A stretch of 64,000 bases of DNA from Chryseobacterium piperi (lineage in GTDB: Bacteria > Bacteroidota > Bacteroidia > Flavobacteriales > Weeksellaceae): NCBI RefSeq assembly GCF_002285635.2, contig NZ_CP023049.2:1302001-1366000 (forward strand), given 5' to 3'. A program made the translations under genes and the position numbers. Shown here in pieces: positions 7,540 through 16,869 of this stretch. Within the stretch, counting starts at the first letter, position 1. Each line of letters opens with the position of its first letter. The notes beneath the pieces were generated by a model that worked only from the letters and a program-made list of their open reading frames with translations, was not told the origin of the DNA and ran no database searches.

Positions 7540-8604
7540 ATGAGCAAAAAGCACAATTTCAGCGCAGGGCCATGTATTTTACCGGAAGAAGTATTTCAAA
7601 AATCAGCAGAAGCGATTCTTGATTTTAATGGCATCGGATTATCAATCCTTGAAATTTCTCACCGAAGCAAAGATTTTGTTGCCGTGATGGATGAGGCTCG
7701 TGCCATAGTAAAAAGGCTGATGAATCTTGGTGATGATTATGAAGTATTATATTTAGGAGGTGGTGCTAGTTTACAGTTTGCAATGGTTCCGTATAACTTA
7801 ATGAAAGTAGGCGGTAAAGCGGCTTATCTGGATACAGGAACATGGGCAGCCGGAGCTATTAAAGAAGCTAGGAAAGTAGGAACAGTAGACGTTGTCGGTT
7901 CTTCAAAAGACGATAATTATTCGTATATTCCAAAAGATTACACTGTTTCTTCAGAATATGACTATTTCCACTGTACGTCCAACAATACCATTTATGGTAC
8001 TCAGATGAAGTCATTCCCGGAAGTAGACACCCTGATGGTTTGTGATATGAGCTCTGATATTTTTTCAAGACAGCTTGATTTTTCTAAATTTGATTTAATT
8101 TACGCAGGAGCTCAGAAAAATATGGGACCTGCAGGAGTAACACTGGTTGTGATCAAAAAAGATATCCTGGGTAAAACCGGAAGAGAAAATATGCCGTCTT
8201 ATTTTGATTATGAACAGCACATCAATAAAGAATCCATGTACAATACCCCACCGGTTTTTCCTGTATATGCTTCTTTACTGACACTTCAATACCTTGAAAA
8301 GAATGGTGGGATCGCAGCTGCAGAAAAAAGAAATGAAGCCAAAGCGGCCCTACTTTATAATGAAATAGACAGCAATCCCTTATTTGAAACGTTTTGTGTA
8401 AAAGAAGATCGCTCATTGATGAATGTTTCTTTCAAATTGCTGGATGACTCTAAAAAAGAAGCATTCGATAGCGCATGGAAAGCAGCCGGAATTAATGGAC
8501 TGAATGGACATAGAAGTTTAGGAGGTTACAGAGCAAGCTTATACAATGCATTGCCTATTGAAAGTGTTCAGGTTTTAGTTGATGTTATGAAATCAATAAA
8601 ATAA
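7540..8604 (+). CDS. serC: Phosphoserine aminotransferase
   Basis: A 354-residue class V aminotransferase, close to the usual ~360. It starts MSKKHNFSAGPCILPEEV, the hallmark of SerC, and carries the PLP-lysine segment YAGAQKNMGPAG (about residue 190-201) and a C-terminal LGGYRASLYNALP with the conserved Arg. It converts 3-phosphohydroxypyruvate and glutamate to phosphoserine in serine synthesis, and a related step in vitamin B6 synthesis. serA and a DUF1015 gene follow, so this is a serine-biosynthesis block. Confidence 0.97.
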   Translation: MSKKHNFSAGPCILPEEVFQKSAEAILDFNGIGLSILEISHRSKDFVAVMDEARAIVKRLMNLGDDYEVLYLGGGASLQFAMVPYNLMKVGGKAAYLDTGTWAAGAIKEARKVGTVDVVGSSKDDNYSYIPKDYTVSSEYDYFHCTSNNTIYGTQMKSFPEVDTLMVCDMSSDIFSRQLDFSKFDLIYAGAQKNMGPAGVTLVVIKKDILGKTGRENMPSYFDYEQHINKESMYNTPPVFPVYASLLTLQYLEKNGGIAAAEKRNEAKAALLYNEIDSNPLFETFCVKEDRSLMNVSFKLLDDSKKEAFDSAWKAAGINGLNGHRSLGGYRASLYNALPIESVQVLVDVMKSIK

Positions 8605-8718
8605 CTTAAATTAGAAGTCTGAAAAAAATATAAGATTAAAAGACTCAAGAAATCAGATATCAGATCAGCAAAATCTAACTTCTCATTTCTTGTATCCAAC
8701 ATCTAAATAGAAGAAAAT
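8605..8718. repeat. Heptad-periodic intergenic repeat, serC-serA
   Basis: The 114-base gap ends in five successive degenerate 7-mers of the type TCTAACT (8674-8708). CAAGAAAT and its complement ATTTCTTG bracket the centre, so the gap can fold back on itself. No gene is visible. Confidence 0.5.
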
Positions 8719-9684
8719 ATGAAAGTCTTAGCTAACGATGGAATTTCCAAAGCTGGAGAATTAGCCTTAAAAGAAGCTGGAATTGAGGTTCTTGACAACA
8801 GAGTTGCCCAGGATCATGTGATCAATTTCATTAACGAGAATAATGTTGATGTTCTTCTAGTAAGAAGTGCCACTAAAGTAAAAAAAGACATCATCGATGC
8901 ATGCCCAGGTCTTCAGATTATTGGAAGAGGCGGTATCGGAATGGATAATATTGACGTCGATTATGCCAAAAGCAAAGGAATACAAGTAATCAATACCCCA
9001 ACAGCTTCTTCAAAATCCGTAGCTGAACTGGTGTTTGCTCATTTCTTTTCATTAGCACGATTCTTACACGAATCCAACAGGCTGATGCCTTTAGAAGGAG
9101 AAACTCACTTCAATGCTATGAAAAAATCTTTCAGTAATGCCTATGAACTTTCAGGAAAAACATTGGGAGTTATCGGCTTTGGAAGCATCGGTCAGGAAGT
9201 TGTGAAGATGGGAATTGCATTAGGAATGAAGGTTAAAGTTTTAACCCGAAAATCTAAAACCAAAACACTTTCCTTATCCTTTTTCGACGGCCAGTCAGTG
9301 AGTTTTGAAATTAAATCGACCAACGATTCGGATGCTTTCTATAAAGACACTGATTTTATCAGTATCAATACTCCTAAAACGAATGAATACATTATAGATA
9401 CCGAACAGTTTGAAAAAATGAAAGACGGTGTTTATATTGTTAATACTGCAAGAGGTGGTGTGATTAATGAAGTTTCACTACTCGATTTTATTGAATCCGG
9501 CAAGGTAGCAGGAGCGGCATTAGACGTTTTTGAAAATGAACCTACCCCGGAACTGGTTTTACTTATGAATCCATCATTGTCCCTTTCTCCTCATGTGGGA
9601 GGTAATACAGTCGATGCTCAGGAAAAAATCGGAGTTGAACTTGCAGAACAAATTATTAAGCTACAAAAAGAAACCATAAAATAA
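8719..9684 (+). CDS. serA: D-3-phosphoglycerate dehydrogenase (short form)
   Basis: A 321-residue D-2-hydroxyacid dehydrogenase. The Rossmann signature is GVIGFGSIGQEV (about 152-163). The catalytic set is visible as Arg in NTARGG, Glu in the ENEPTP region and His in SPHVGG. It lacks the ACT regulatory domain of the long SerA forms, so feedback by serine through that domain is not expected. Placement after serC supports the phosphoglycerate assignment over other 2-hydroxyacids. The following DUF1015 gene starts 2 bases after its stop. Confidence 0.92.
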   Translation: MKVLANDGISKAGELALKEAGIEVLDNRVAQDHVINFINENNVDVLLVRSATKVKKDIIDACPGLQIIGRGGIGMDNIDVDYAKSKGIQVINTPTASSKSVAELVFAHFFSLARFLHESNRLMPLEGETHFNAMKKSFSNAYELSGKTLGVIGFGSIGQEVVKMGIALGMKVKVLTRKSKTKTLSLSFFDGQSVSFEIKSTNDSDAFYKDTDFISINTPKTNEYIIDTEQFEKMKDGVYIVNTARGGVINEVSLLDFIESGKVAGAALDVFENEPTPELVLLMNPSLSLSPHVGGNTVDAQEKIGVELAEQIIKLQKETIK

Positions 9685-9686
9685 AT

Positions 9687-10931
9687 ATGCCTGTTTTTAA
9701 ACCATTTCGCGGAATACGACCTCATAAAGACTTTGAGCAGATTTTCCCAACTCATCCATTAGATAATTTCACACAAGAAGAGATTACTGAAAAAGCTCAG
9801 GTTGAAAATACTTACATCAATATGATTAAACCCTATGTTGTAAGTAAATCTAAAGATATTGACCGGAATCTAAGAAAAATCCGTTCTACTTTTGAAGAAT
9901 TGATGGATGAGAAAAAACTTGTTCAGGACAGTTCGGCATACTATCTTTATGAGCAGATCTATCCCAATAAACAGGTTTTCAGAGGACTACTAGGCTTAAC
10001 CAGCCTTGAAGACTTCTGGAATGGAAAAATAAAACGACACGAAAGTACGATTCCTCAGAAAAAAGAAAAACTGGCCCATTACCTAGAAAAAGTAAATCTA
10101 CAGGCTGAACCGGTATTGCTTACCTACCCTGCCAACTCCAAAGTGGAACTACTGATGAACCACGAAGAGAAAAATGTTCCTATTTTCAATCATATAGATT
10201 CAAAAGGAATCAGACATAAAATCTGGAGAATAGATAACCGTCTTAAATTACAGCAGTTTAAAGAAGTTATCGAACAAATTGATGCATTCTACATCGCTGA
10301 CGGACACCATCGAATTGGTTCTACAGCACTAAACGCCAAACATCATAAAGATAAAAATAAAAGACATAACGGAACCGAAGCCTATAATTTCGTTTACAGT
10401 TTTATTGTTTCCAATCAATCCATTAAAATTCACGATTACAACAGAATCGTAAGTGATATTAATGATTTATCGGTTGAAAATTTCTTACAGCAGCTAGATG
10501 AATATTTCCTAATCCATGAGAAAGAAGCAACTCCATACTACCCTTCTCAGAAGTTTCACATTTCAATGTATCTGGATGGTAAGTTCTATTCATTACACGT
10601 AAAACATGATCTTCGTTCCCAGGAGATGTCATTGGATAATCTGGATCACCACCTTTTAGATAAGTATATTTTTAAAAATATACTTAAAATTGAAGATCCT
10701 GACAGTTCTGATAAAATCTCTTATGTAAAAGGAACTTCTACCCTTGAAGGCATCAGTATTTTAAAAGAAAAGATAGACAATGGTGAAGGAAGAGTCGGAT
10801 TTGGAATTTACCCTGTAAGTTTTAATGATATGATTAAAATTTCAGATCTTAAACTAAGTATGCCACCGAAATGTACATTTATAGAACCTAAATTGGTTAC
10901 GGCACTGTTAATGTACGATATGAAACCTTAA
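9687..10931 (+). CDS. DUF1015 family protein
   Basis: A 414-residue protein matching the DUF1015 (SpoK-like) family: the N-terminus MPVFKPFRGIRP, the middle FYIADGHHRIGS (about 202-213) and the C-terminal FGIYPVSFNDM are all typical. The GHHR motif suggests a phosphate or metal site, but the biochemical function is not known to me. It starts two bases after serA's stop, so it is translationally linked to serine synthesis. Confidence 0.9.
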   Translation: MPVFKPFRGIRPHKDFEQIFPTHPLDNFTQEEITEKAQVENTYINMIKPYVVSKSKDIDRNLRKIRSTFEELMDEKKLVQDSSAYYLYEQIYPNKQVFRGLLGLTSLEDFWNGKIKRHESTIPQKKEKLAHYLEKVNLQAEPVLLTYPANSKVELLMNHEEKNVPIFNHIDSKGIRHKIWRIDNRLKLQQFKEVIEQIDAFYIADGHHRIGSTALNAKHHKDKNKRHNGTEAYNFVYSFIVSNQSIKIHDYNRIVSDINDLSVENFLQQLDEYFLIHEKEATPYYPSQKFHISMYLDGKFYSLHVKHDLRSQEMSLDNLDHHLLDKYIFKNILKIEDPDSSDKISYVKGTSTLEGISILKEKIDNGEGRVGFGIYPVSFNDMIKISDLKLSMPPKCTFIEPKLVTALLMYDMKP

Positions 10932-10987
10932 ATTATTCCTAATTTTTCCCTACTTTTATACACGGAAAAGAAAAGGTAATTAAAAAA

Positions 10988-12394
10988 ATGAAAAAGATAT
11001 TCATTATCATACTTCCACTCTTTTTGAGTGGATTTTTATTTTCTCAAAAAAAAATTCAAAAAAAGCCTCAGAAAAAATTAACCACAGCTAAATTCAACTA
11101 TCAGGACGAGTTTAAAAAAATCTCTGATGAAGTATTGGCTAATGGTACAGCATACGAAAACCTCGAAGAATTAACGAAAGGCATAGGATCCAGGTTCAGT
11201 GCTACGTCAGGCTATGCAAAAGCAACAGAATGGGCCGAAAAAAAACTTAAAGAAGCCGGCGCAGAGAATATATGGAAGCAGGAAGTTAAAGTTCCAATCT
11301 GGATCAGAGGCAGAGAGTCTTTACAAATTAAAACCGGTAATGGAGAATGGAAGAACATCAGAATGTTATCCTTTGGAAATTCTCAGGGTACCGGAGGTAA
11401 AGACCTTACAGCTGACATTTTATTGGTAGCTGATATTCCTGAGCTCAACTCCCTGACCTCTTCACAGGTAAAAGATAAAATTATCTTTGTGAACGCTCCC
11501 ATCGATCAGAAAATCATCAATACGGTAGATTCCTATCTGATCTCAGCAAAATCAAAACTATTATCTGCCTCCGTAATCGGAAAAAAAGGAGCAAAAGGTT
11601 TAATTGTAAGATCATTAACTACCGCTTCTGATGATATTCCGCATGCAAAAATGATTTATTATGAGCCGGATGATAAAGTGAAGATACCAGCAGTAACCAT
11701 CGGTGCCAAATCTGCAAATGAGCTGGAAAAGCTTTTGAAAAAACAGACCGTAAAAGCAAAACTGAATATGGCTGCTGAATCAAAAGGAGAAACTGTTAAT
11801 CATAATATCATTGGAGAAATTCCGGGTAATAAAGATTCCAAAGTTATTGTTCTCGGAGCACAGCTCGATTCCTGGGATTTTGCTGAAGGTGCTCATGATG
11901 ATGGTTCCGGAGTGGCTCAGTGCCTTGAAGTATTGAGAACCATTAAAGCCTTAGACATCAATAACAACCATACCATAAGAGTCGTATTATATGCTAACAG
12001 TGAAAACGGAGGCCAGGGCAGAGAAACTTATGCTGCTTATGTCAAAAAGAAAGAGGAAAAACACATTTTTGCTCTTGGGACAGATTCTGGAGGATATTCC
12101 CCAAGAGGATTTTCTTTAGATATGGCTCCCCAAAGAAGAAGACTCATTTTCGAATGGAAAAACTATTTTCTGCCTTATGGAGTATATGATTTTGACCAAA
12201 CATATGCCATACAGGATATTTCCCCTCTGAAAAAACTTGATATTCCTTTGGCCGAGCTGGTTGTGGATACCCAACGATATTTCGACTATCACCACTCTAC
12301 TGAAGATACTTTCGATAAGGTTAATAAAAGAGAACTTTTACTGGGTGCAGTTGCTATGACACAAATGATTTTTATGATTGATAAAAATTGGTAA
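10988..12394 (+). CDS. M28-like peptidase paralog 1, probable pseudoenzyme
   Basis: A 468-residue secreted protein (signal MKKIFIIILPLFLSGFLFSQ) of the M28 (carboxypeptidase Q-like) family, with a PA-type insert around residues 130-240 and the zinc-peptidase domain from about 265. Compared with its two downstream paralogs, the first zinc-ligand His of GGHLDSWD is Gln (GAQLDSWD, Q292) and the catalytic Glu of ANEENG is Ser (ANSENG, S338). The later Asp and His ligands are kept. It is therefore likely to lack peptidase activity, or to have changed function. First of three tandem copies. Confidence 0.88.
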   Translation: MKKIFIIILPLFLSGFLFSQKKIQKKPQKKLTTAKFNYQDEFKKISDEVLANGTAYENLEELTKGIGSRFSATSGYAKATEWAEKKLKEAGAENIWKQEVKVPIWIRGRESLQIKTGNGEWKNIRMLSFGNSQGTGGKDLTADILLVADIPELNSLTSSQVKDKIIFVNAPIDQKIINTVDSYLISAKSKLLSASVIGKKGAKGLIVRSLTTASDDIPHAKMIYYEPDDKVKIPAVTIGAKSANELEKLLKKQTVKAKLNMAAESKGETVNHNIIGEIPGNKDSKVIVLGAQLDSWDFAEGAHDDGSGVAQCLEVLRTIKALDINNNHTIRVVLYANSENGGQGRETYAAYVKKKEEKHIFALGTDSGGYSPRGFSLDMAPQRRRLIFEWKNYFLPYGVYDFDQTYAIQDISPLKKLDIPLAELVVDTQRYFDYHHSTEDTFDKVNKRELLLGAVAMTQMIFMIDKNW

Positions 12395-12395
12395 T

Positions 12396-13754
12396 ATGAT
12401 AAAAATTGTAGGCATTTCATTAATGCTTCTTGGCATGACATTATCGGGTCAGACTCAAGATGACTCTATCCAGTTCAGTAAAATTTCTGCAGAGATACTG
12501 AATCATGGAAAAGGATATACAGAATTACATGACCTTACAAAAAACATAGGAAATCGTCTAAGCGGTTCTGAAGCTTACGAAAAGTCTGTACAATGGGCTG
12601 CTCAGAAACTCCGCGATGCAGGAGCCGATAAAGTCTGGCTTCAGGAAGTCATAATTCCCGTCTGGGAAAGAGGAAAAGAATCTTTAAGAATCAAAACCGA
12701 TACTGGAAAAACAAAAAGCTTAAAAATGCTTTCGCTTGGGAATTCTGAAGGAACAGGAGGAAAAGACGTCAGCGGGGAAATCATCATGGTAAAATCATTG
12801 GAAGAATATGACCGGCTTCCGGCTGAAAAAATAAAAGATAAAATTATTTTTTTTAACCATCCTTTTGATCAAAGTCCTGTACAAACTTTTATTGCTTACA
12901 GGGATGCAGGTGCTTACAGGCGTACTGCCGCAGCACTGACAGCAAAAAAAGGAGGAAAATTTGCGATCATCCGGTCATTATCATCCGGCCAGGATGATGT
13001 CCCCCATACCGGAAATATGAAATATGAGGACAACCTTGAAAAAGTTCCCGCTATTTGTATAGGAAATACAACCGCTGATGAACTGGAACAACTTTTAAAA
13101 ACTCAAAAAGTAATCGCAACACTCAATTCCAATTGTGGGATGAAAGGTGAGAAGCTTTCTCATTCCGTAATTGGAGAAATCACCGGCAAAAAAGATAAAG
13201 ATGTAATTGTTGTAGGTGGTCACCTGGATTCCTGGGATGTGGGCGAAGGTGCCCATGATGATGGTGCAGGAATTGTCCAGAGTATTGAAGTGCTGAGAAC
13301 CTTTAAGAAATTAGGTATCCAGAACAACCATACTATACGAGCCGTTTGTTTTGCTAATGAGGAGAATGGAACCAAAGGCGGAAAGCAATATGGAAAAACG
13401 GCTAAAGAAACCCATGAAAAACATATTTTTGCGATAGAGTCTGATGCGGGAGGTTTCTCTCCAAGAGGAATTTCATTGGAAATGGATGATGAGAAAAGAA
13501 AACAGATTCAAAGCTGGATAAAACTATTTCTTCCTTACGGAATATATAATTTTGAAGGCAAATACTCAGGGTCGGATATCGCTCCGCTTCATGAAATGGG
13601 GGTTCCTACTGCAGAGCTGGTTCCCGATCCGCAGCGCTATTTTGACATCCATCACACAGAAGAAGATACCTTCGAAAAAGTAAACCGCAGAGAATTACTT
13701 CTGGGTTCTGCTGTTATGACACAACTTATTTATATGATTGATAAAAACTGGTAA
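12396..13754 (+). CDS. M28 family zinc peptidase, paralog 2
   Basis: The ATG at 12396 is chosen, one base after the previous stop, because it gives a clean signal peptide (MIKIVGISLMLLGMTLSGQ); the open frame extends upstream only to a TTG inside the previous gene. The product is 452 residues. The M28 metal and catalytic residues are intact: GGHLDSWDVGEGAHDDGAG, ANEENGTKGG, ESDAGGFSPRG and a late FDIHHTEEDT His. Expected to be an exported amino- or carboxypeptidase (carboxypeptidase Q-like). Co-transcribed with both neighbours. Confidence 0.92.
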   Translation: MIKIVGISLMLLGMTLSGQTQDDSIQFSKISAEILNHGKGYTELHDLTKNIGNRLSGSEAYEKSVQWAAQKLRDAGADKVWLQEVIIPVWERGKESLRIKTDTGKTKSLKMLSLGNSEGTGGKDVSGEIIMVKSLEEYDRLPAEKIKDKIIFFNHPFDQSPVQTFIAYRDAGAYRRTAAALTAKKGGKFAIIRSLSSGQDDVPHTGNMKYEDNLEKVPAICIGNTTADELEQLLKTQKVIATLNSNCGMKGEKLSHSVIGEITGKKDKDVIVVGGHLDSWDVGEGAHDDGAGIVQSIEVLRTFKKLGIQNNHTIRAVCFANEENGTKGGKQYGKTAKETHEKHIFAIESDAGGFSPRGISLEMDDEKRKQIQSWIKLFLPYGIYNFEGKYSGSDIAPLHEMGVPTAELVPDPQRYFDIHHTEEDTFEKVNRRELLLGSAVMTQLIYMIDKNW

Positions 13755-13755
13755 T

Positions 13756-15114
13756 ATGAAAAAGCTATTAGGAACTTCATTATTGCTTCTCAGCATGACT
13801 TTTTTTGGTCAGGCAAAAGAAGATTCAATACAGTTCAGTAAAATTTCTACGGAAATTCTTAACCATGGTAAAGGGTACACCGAATTACGGGAACTAACAA
13901 AAAGTATCGGACACCGACTAAGCGGTTCGGAAGCGTACGAAAAATCTGTTCAATGGGCCGCACAGAAACTACGTGATGCCGGAGCTGATAAAGTATGGCT
14001 TCAGGACGTTATGATCCCGGTCTGGGAACGAGGTAAGGAATCACTGCAGATTAAAACATCTAACGGAAAATGGATGAATCTGAAAATGCTCTCGTTAGGA
14101 AACTCTGAAGGCACTGGAGGAAAAGACATATCCGGAGAAATCATTATGGTGAAATCAATGGAAGAATATGAAAAACTTCCGGCTGAAAAAGTTAAAGACA
14201 AGATTGTATTTTTCAACTATCCTTTTAGTCAGACTTTTATTGAAACGTTCAGAGGATATGGTGATGCTGCTAAATACAGGGTTACTGCAGCCTCTTTAAC
14301 TGCCAAAAAAGGAGGTAAGTTTGCGATCATTCGTTCATTATCTTCTGCCTTTGACGATGCCCCTCACACAGGAGCCATGCGCTACGAAGACAAGGTTAAT
14401 AAAATACCGGCCGTGGCTGTAGGAAATACCACAGCTGATGAATTGGAAAACCTGCTTAAAACTCAAAAAGTTACGGCAAAACTGAATTCCAATTGTGGTA
14501 TGAAAGGTGAAAAACTTTCCCATTCTGTTATTGGAGAGATTACCGGCAAAAAGGATAAAGACGTCATTGTTGTTGGCGGCCATCTGGACTCCTGGGATGT
14601 TGGAGAAGGCGCCCATGATGATGGAGCCGGAATTGTACAAAGCATTGAAGTACTGAGAACATTCAAAAAGCTGGGAATTCATAATAACCATACAATCAGA
14701 GTAGTCTGCTTTGCCAATGAAGAAAACGGGTTAAAAGGCGGTCTGCAATACGGAAAAACGGCTAAAGAAAAGAATGAAAAGCATCTGTTTGCCATAGAAT
14801 CAGATGCGGGAGGTTTCTCTCCAAGAGGAATTTCATTGGAAATGGACAATGCAAAAAGAAATCAGATCAAAAGCTGGACAAGTCTGTTCACTCCTTATGG
14901 AGTATATAACTTTGATGGAAAATATTCCGGAGCGGATATTTCTCCCCTTCACGATTTAGGGGTTCCTACAGCAGAACTTGTTCCGGATTCTCAAAGGTAT
15001 TTTGATATTCATCATACCGATGAGGATACCTTTGAAAAGGTAAACCGGAGAGAGCTTCTTCTCGGTGCCGTAGCCATGACCCAGATCATTTATATGATTG
15101 ATAAGAACTGGTAA
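13756..15114 (+). CDS. M28 family zinc peptidase, paralog 3
   Basis: The start is the ATG at 13756, one base after the preceding stop; it gives a signal peptide MKKLLGTSLLLLSMTFFGQ. The product is 452 residues with the full M28 set (GGHLDSWD, ANEENG, ESDAGGF, FDIHHTDEDT). It is very similar to paralog 2, including the shared ending YMIDKNW, which indicates a recent tandem duplication. Transcription is probably ended by the terminator-like left end of the IS 10 bases after the stop. Confidence 0.92.
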   Translation: MKKLLGTSLLLLSMTFFGQAKEDSIQFSKISTEILNHGKGYTELRELTKSIGHRLSGSEAYEKSVQWAAQKLRDAGADKVWLQDVMIPVWERGKESLQIKTSNGKWMNLKMLSLGNSEGTGGKDISGEIIMVKSMEEYEKLPAEKVKDKIVFFNYPFSQTFIETFRGYGDAAKYRVTAASLTAKKGGKFAIIRSLSSAFDDAPHTGAMRYEDKVNKIPAVAVGNTTADELENLLKTQKVTAKLNSNCGMKGEKLSHSVIGEITGKKDKDVIVVGGHLDSWDVGEGAHDDGAGIVQSIEVLRTFKKLGIHNNHTIRVVCFANEENGLKGGLQYGKTAKEKNEKHLFAIESDAGGFSPRGISLEMDNAKRNQIKSWTSLFTPYGVYNFDGKYSGADISPLHDLGVPTAELVPDSQRYFDIHHTDEDTFEKVNRRELLLGAVAMTQIIYMIDKNW

Positions 15115-15241
15115 GATAATCTATGAGGCTGTCTCAAAAGGACAGTCTCTTTTTAGTATTTCATTGAAAAAAGATTTCGATATTTTGAATAAAAAAAATA
15201 TCTTGGAAAAAAGAAGATATAAGTCAAAAAAGCAGTCTGTT

Positions 15242-16579
15242 TTAGGCTGCTTTTGACATTTTCTTTAGATTGTGGGCAATTGCGAGTATGCCGATTTCTA
15301 CCTCGACTTTATTTTTTCCCCGAAGCATGAATCGTTTAAAATTTTTGTTGTGTTTGAGCTCTGCAAAAACAGGTTCAACATCATGGCATCTTTGTTTTCT
15401 GAGTTTGATGCCCTTGCTGGTATTAAGAAGTTTGAAAACCTTTTCTCTGATTTTTGCCAATTTAGGATTGTTTTGTGAAGTGGTTATTTGTCCCGATTTC
15501 TGATCTTTTCTGAAGTAATTATATTTAACATAAGCTTTTATTTTCTTAGATTTTAACAAGTTGTAATTTTCTTCTGAGCCATAACCAGCATCAGCAACAA
15601 GCTCTTTGGGAGCTTTATGATAGCTTTCTTCAAAACCCAGTAAATGAGTCGCTAATGTTTTGGTGTCTGTTGGGTTGGGATGAATTGAATAATGTAAAAT
15701 GAATTGTCTATGGGTAGAAATTTGTAGATTGTAAGCGGGTTTTAGTTGTCCGTTTCGCATATGATCCTCCTTCATTCGCATAAAAGTAGCGTCTGTATCG
15801 GTTTTGGAATAGGAATTTCTATCTTCTAATAATTCTTGCTGTTTTTTATATTTCTCTAAATTATCTGCCCAGTTTTTCTTAGCATAATTCAGTTTCTGAC
15901 GAACTTTTGAAGCTACTTTTTTATCTTTCAAAACTTCATTGATCTTTTCGATGGTTTGAGTTACTTTTTCAGAATCTACTTCTTTAAAATCAATACTTTC
16001 TGTATTTTCAAGCTCGTCTTTGGCAACTGTTTCTGCATAGTTCCAAAGCTCTTCTAATTGCTCTGCAATCCTTTCTTTGTGTTTTTTGACAGCTCTTCCC
16101 CAAACAAAAGTATAGCGATTGGCATTGGCTTCTATCTTGGTGCCATCTACAAAAGTGGTTTTCAGACTTACCAAACCTTCCTTTTCCAAAAGAAGAACAA
16201 TTTGTGTGAAAATAGCTTTAATCTCACCTTTCAATCGTTCACTACGGAACCTGTTTAAGGTGTTATGATCGGGACGGCTCATTGCAGAGAGCCACATAAA
16301 ATGGATGTTTTCTTTCAAGGCCTGCTCCATTTTGCGGCTTGAATAGATATTGCTTAAATAGCCATAAATCAAAACTTTCAAAAGCATTTTCGGGTGGTAG
16401 CAAGATGTTCCGCCAGGTTTGTAGGTTTTAATTAAGCTTTTGATATCCAAGCCATCAATAATGTTTGAAACAATTTTCACAGGATGTCGCTCATCAATCA
16501 ACTCCGATAAATTGGGAGGAAAAAGCAGATTTTCTTTGGGGGTGTAATCTTTAAAGACTACTTTTGACGTACTTAACAC
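15242..16579 (-). CDS. IS1182-family DDE transposase (copy A)
   Basis: A 445-residue transposase. It begins with the DUF772-type N-terminal domain (for example SRPDHNTLNRFRSERL). Candidate DDE residues lie in VDGTKIEANANRYTF, ELVADAGYGSEENY and DVEPVFAELKHNKNFKRF. The frame is complete, so the element may be active. Upstream, inside the element, two inverted repeats may shield it from read-through transcription. Confidence 0.95.
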   Translation of the reverse strand: MLSTSKVVFKDYTPKENLLFPPNLSELIDERHPVKIVSNIIDGLDIKSLIKTYKPGGTSCYHPKMLLKVLIYGYLSNIYSSRKMEQALKENIHFMWLSAMSRPDHNTLNRFRSERLKGEIKAIFTQIVLLLEKEGLVSLKTTFVDGTKIEANANRYTFVWGRAVKKHKERIAEQLEELWNYAETVAKDELENTESIDFKEVDSEKVTQTIEKINEVLKDKKVASKVRQKLNYAKKNWADNLEKYKKQQELLEDRNSYSKTDTDATFMRMKEDHMRNGQLKPAYNLQISTHRQFILHYSIHPNPTDTKTLATHLLGFEESYHKAPKELVADAGYGSEENYNLLKSKKIKAYVKYNYFRKDQKSGQITTSQNNPKLAKIREKVFKLLNTSKGIKLRKQRCHDVEPVFAELKHNKNFKRFMLRGKNKVEVEIGILAIAHNLKKMSKAA

Positions 16580-16582
16580 AAT

Positions 16583-16627
16583 GCAAATTAATCAATTTGC
16601 AACTATTAGGAAAGCGAAAGCTTTCCT
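16583..16627 (-). promoter_or_regulatory. Leader hairpins of the transposase (copy A)
   Basis: Two perfect inverted repeats lie just before the transposase ATG: GCAAATT/AATTTGC (16583-16600) and AGGAAAGC/GCTTTCCT with a GAAA loop (16608-16627). Such structures in IS elements can block translation from outside transcripts; that role is inferred. Copy B has the same repeats at 42975-43019. Confidence 0.5.
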
Positions 16628-16718
16628 TTTTGCATAAAAAAGGCTATCTCTTTTGAGACAGCCTCTTTTTATGGTATTTCATAAAAATAATAGGTTAATT
16701 AATAGTGTAAAATCTTAG

Positions 16719-16806
16719 TTGAGATTCTTCACTTCGCTCCTGAACTACATTCGCAGACTTATCGTCTGTGTTCTGAAACCGAAGGTTAGACGTAGTCAAT
16801 GACAAA
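16719..16806. repeat. 88-bp dispersed intergenic repeat, copy 1
   Basis: It begins TTGAGATTCTTCACTTCGC and ends in GTAGTCAATGACAAA. An almost identical unit lies at 28661-28749 and partial units follow that one. The middle can form a short stem (CAGAC/GTCTG). It is not coding. Confidence 0.75.
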
Positions 16807-16869
16807 GATTTAGCTTATTTCCAGCACTGTCATTCCGATGAAAGAAGAATCTAAAATTATAATTCTAAA

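Larger units (their letters stand above)
15125..16665. mobile_element. IS1182-family insertion sequence, copy A
   Basis: The 1541-bp element has perfect 16-bp terminal inverted repeats GAGGCTGTCTCAAAAG (15125-15140 and, inverted, 16650-16665). Boundaries come from comparison with copy B at 41517-43057; outside them the sequences differ. I found two base differences between the copies (15387 and 15407). Each end also forms a hairpin followed by a T-run. I could not identify a convincing target-site duplication. The insertion sits 10 bases after the third M28 gene and interrupts nothing visible. Confidence 0.93.

Noticed and set aside
12378-12395. Upstream TTG start of M28 paralog 2
   Set aside because: It lies in the preceding gene and would spoil the signal peptide; the ATG at 12396 fits better. 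The same applies at 13738.
15125-16665. Target-site duplication of the IS copies
   Set aside because: T-rich flanks give chance matches of 3-5 bases, but no consistent duplication was found for either copy.
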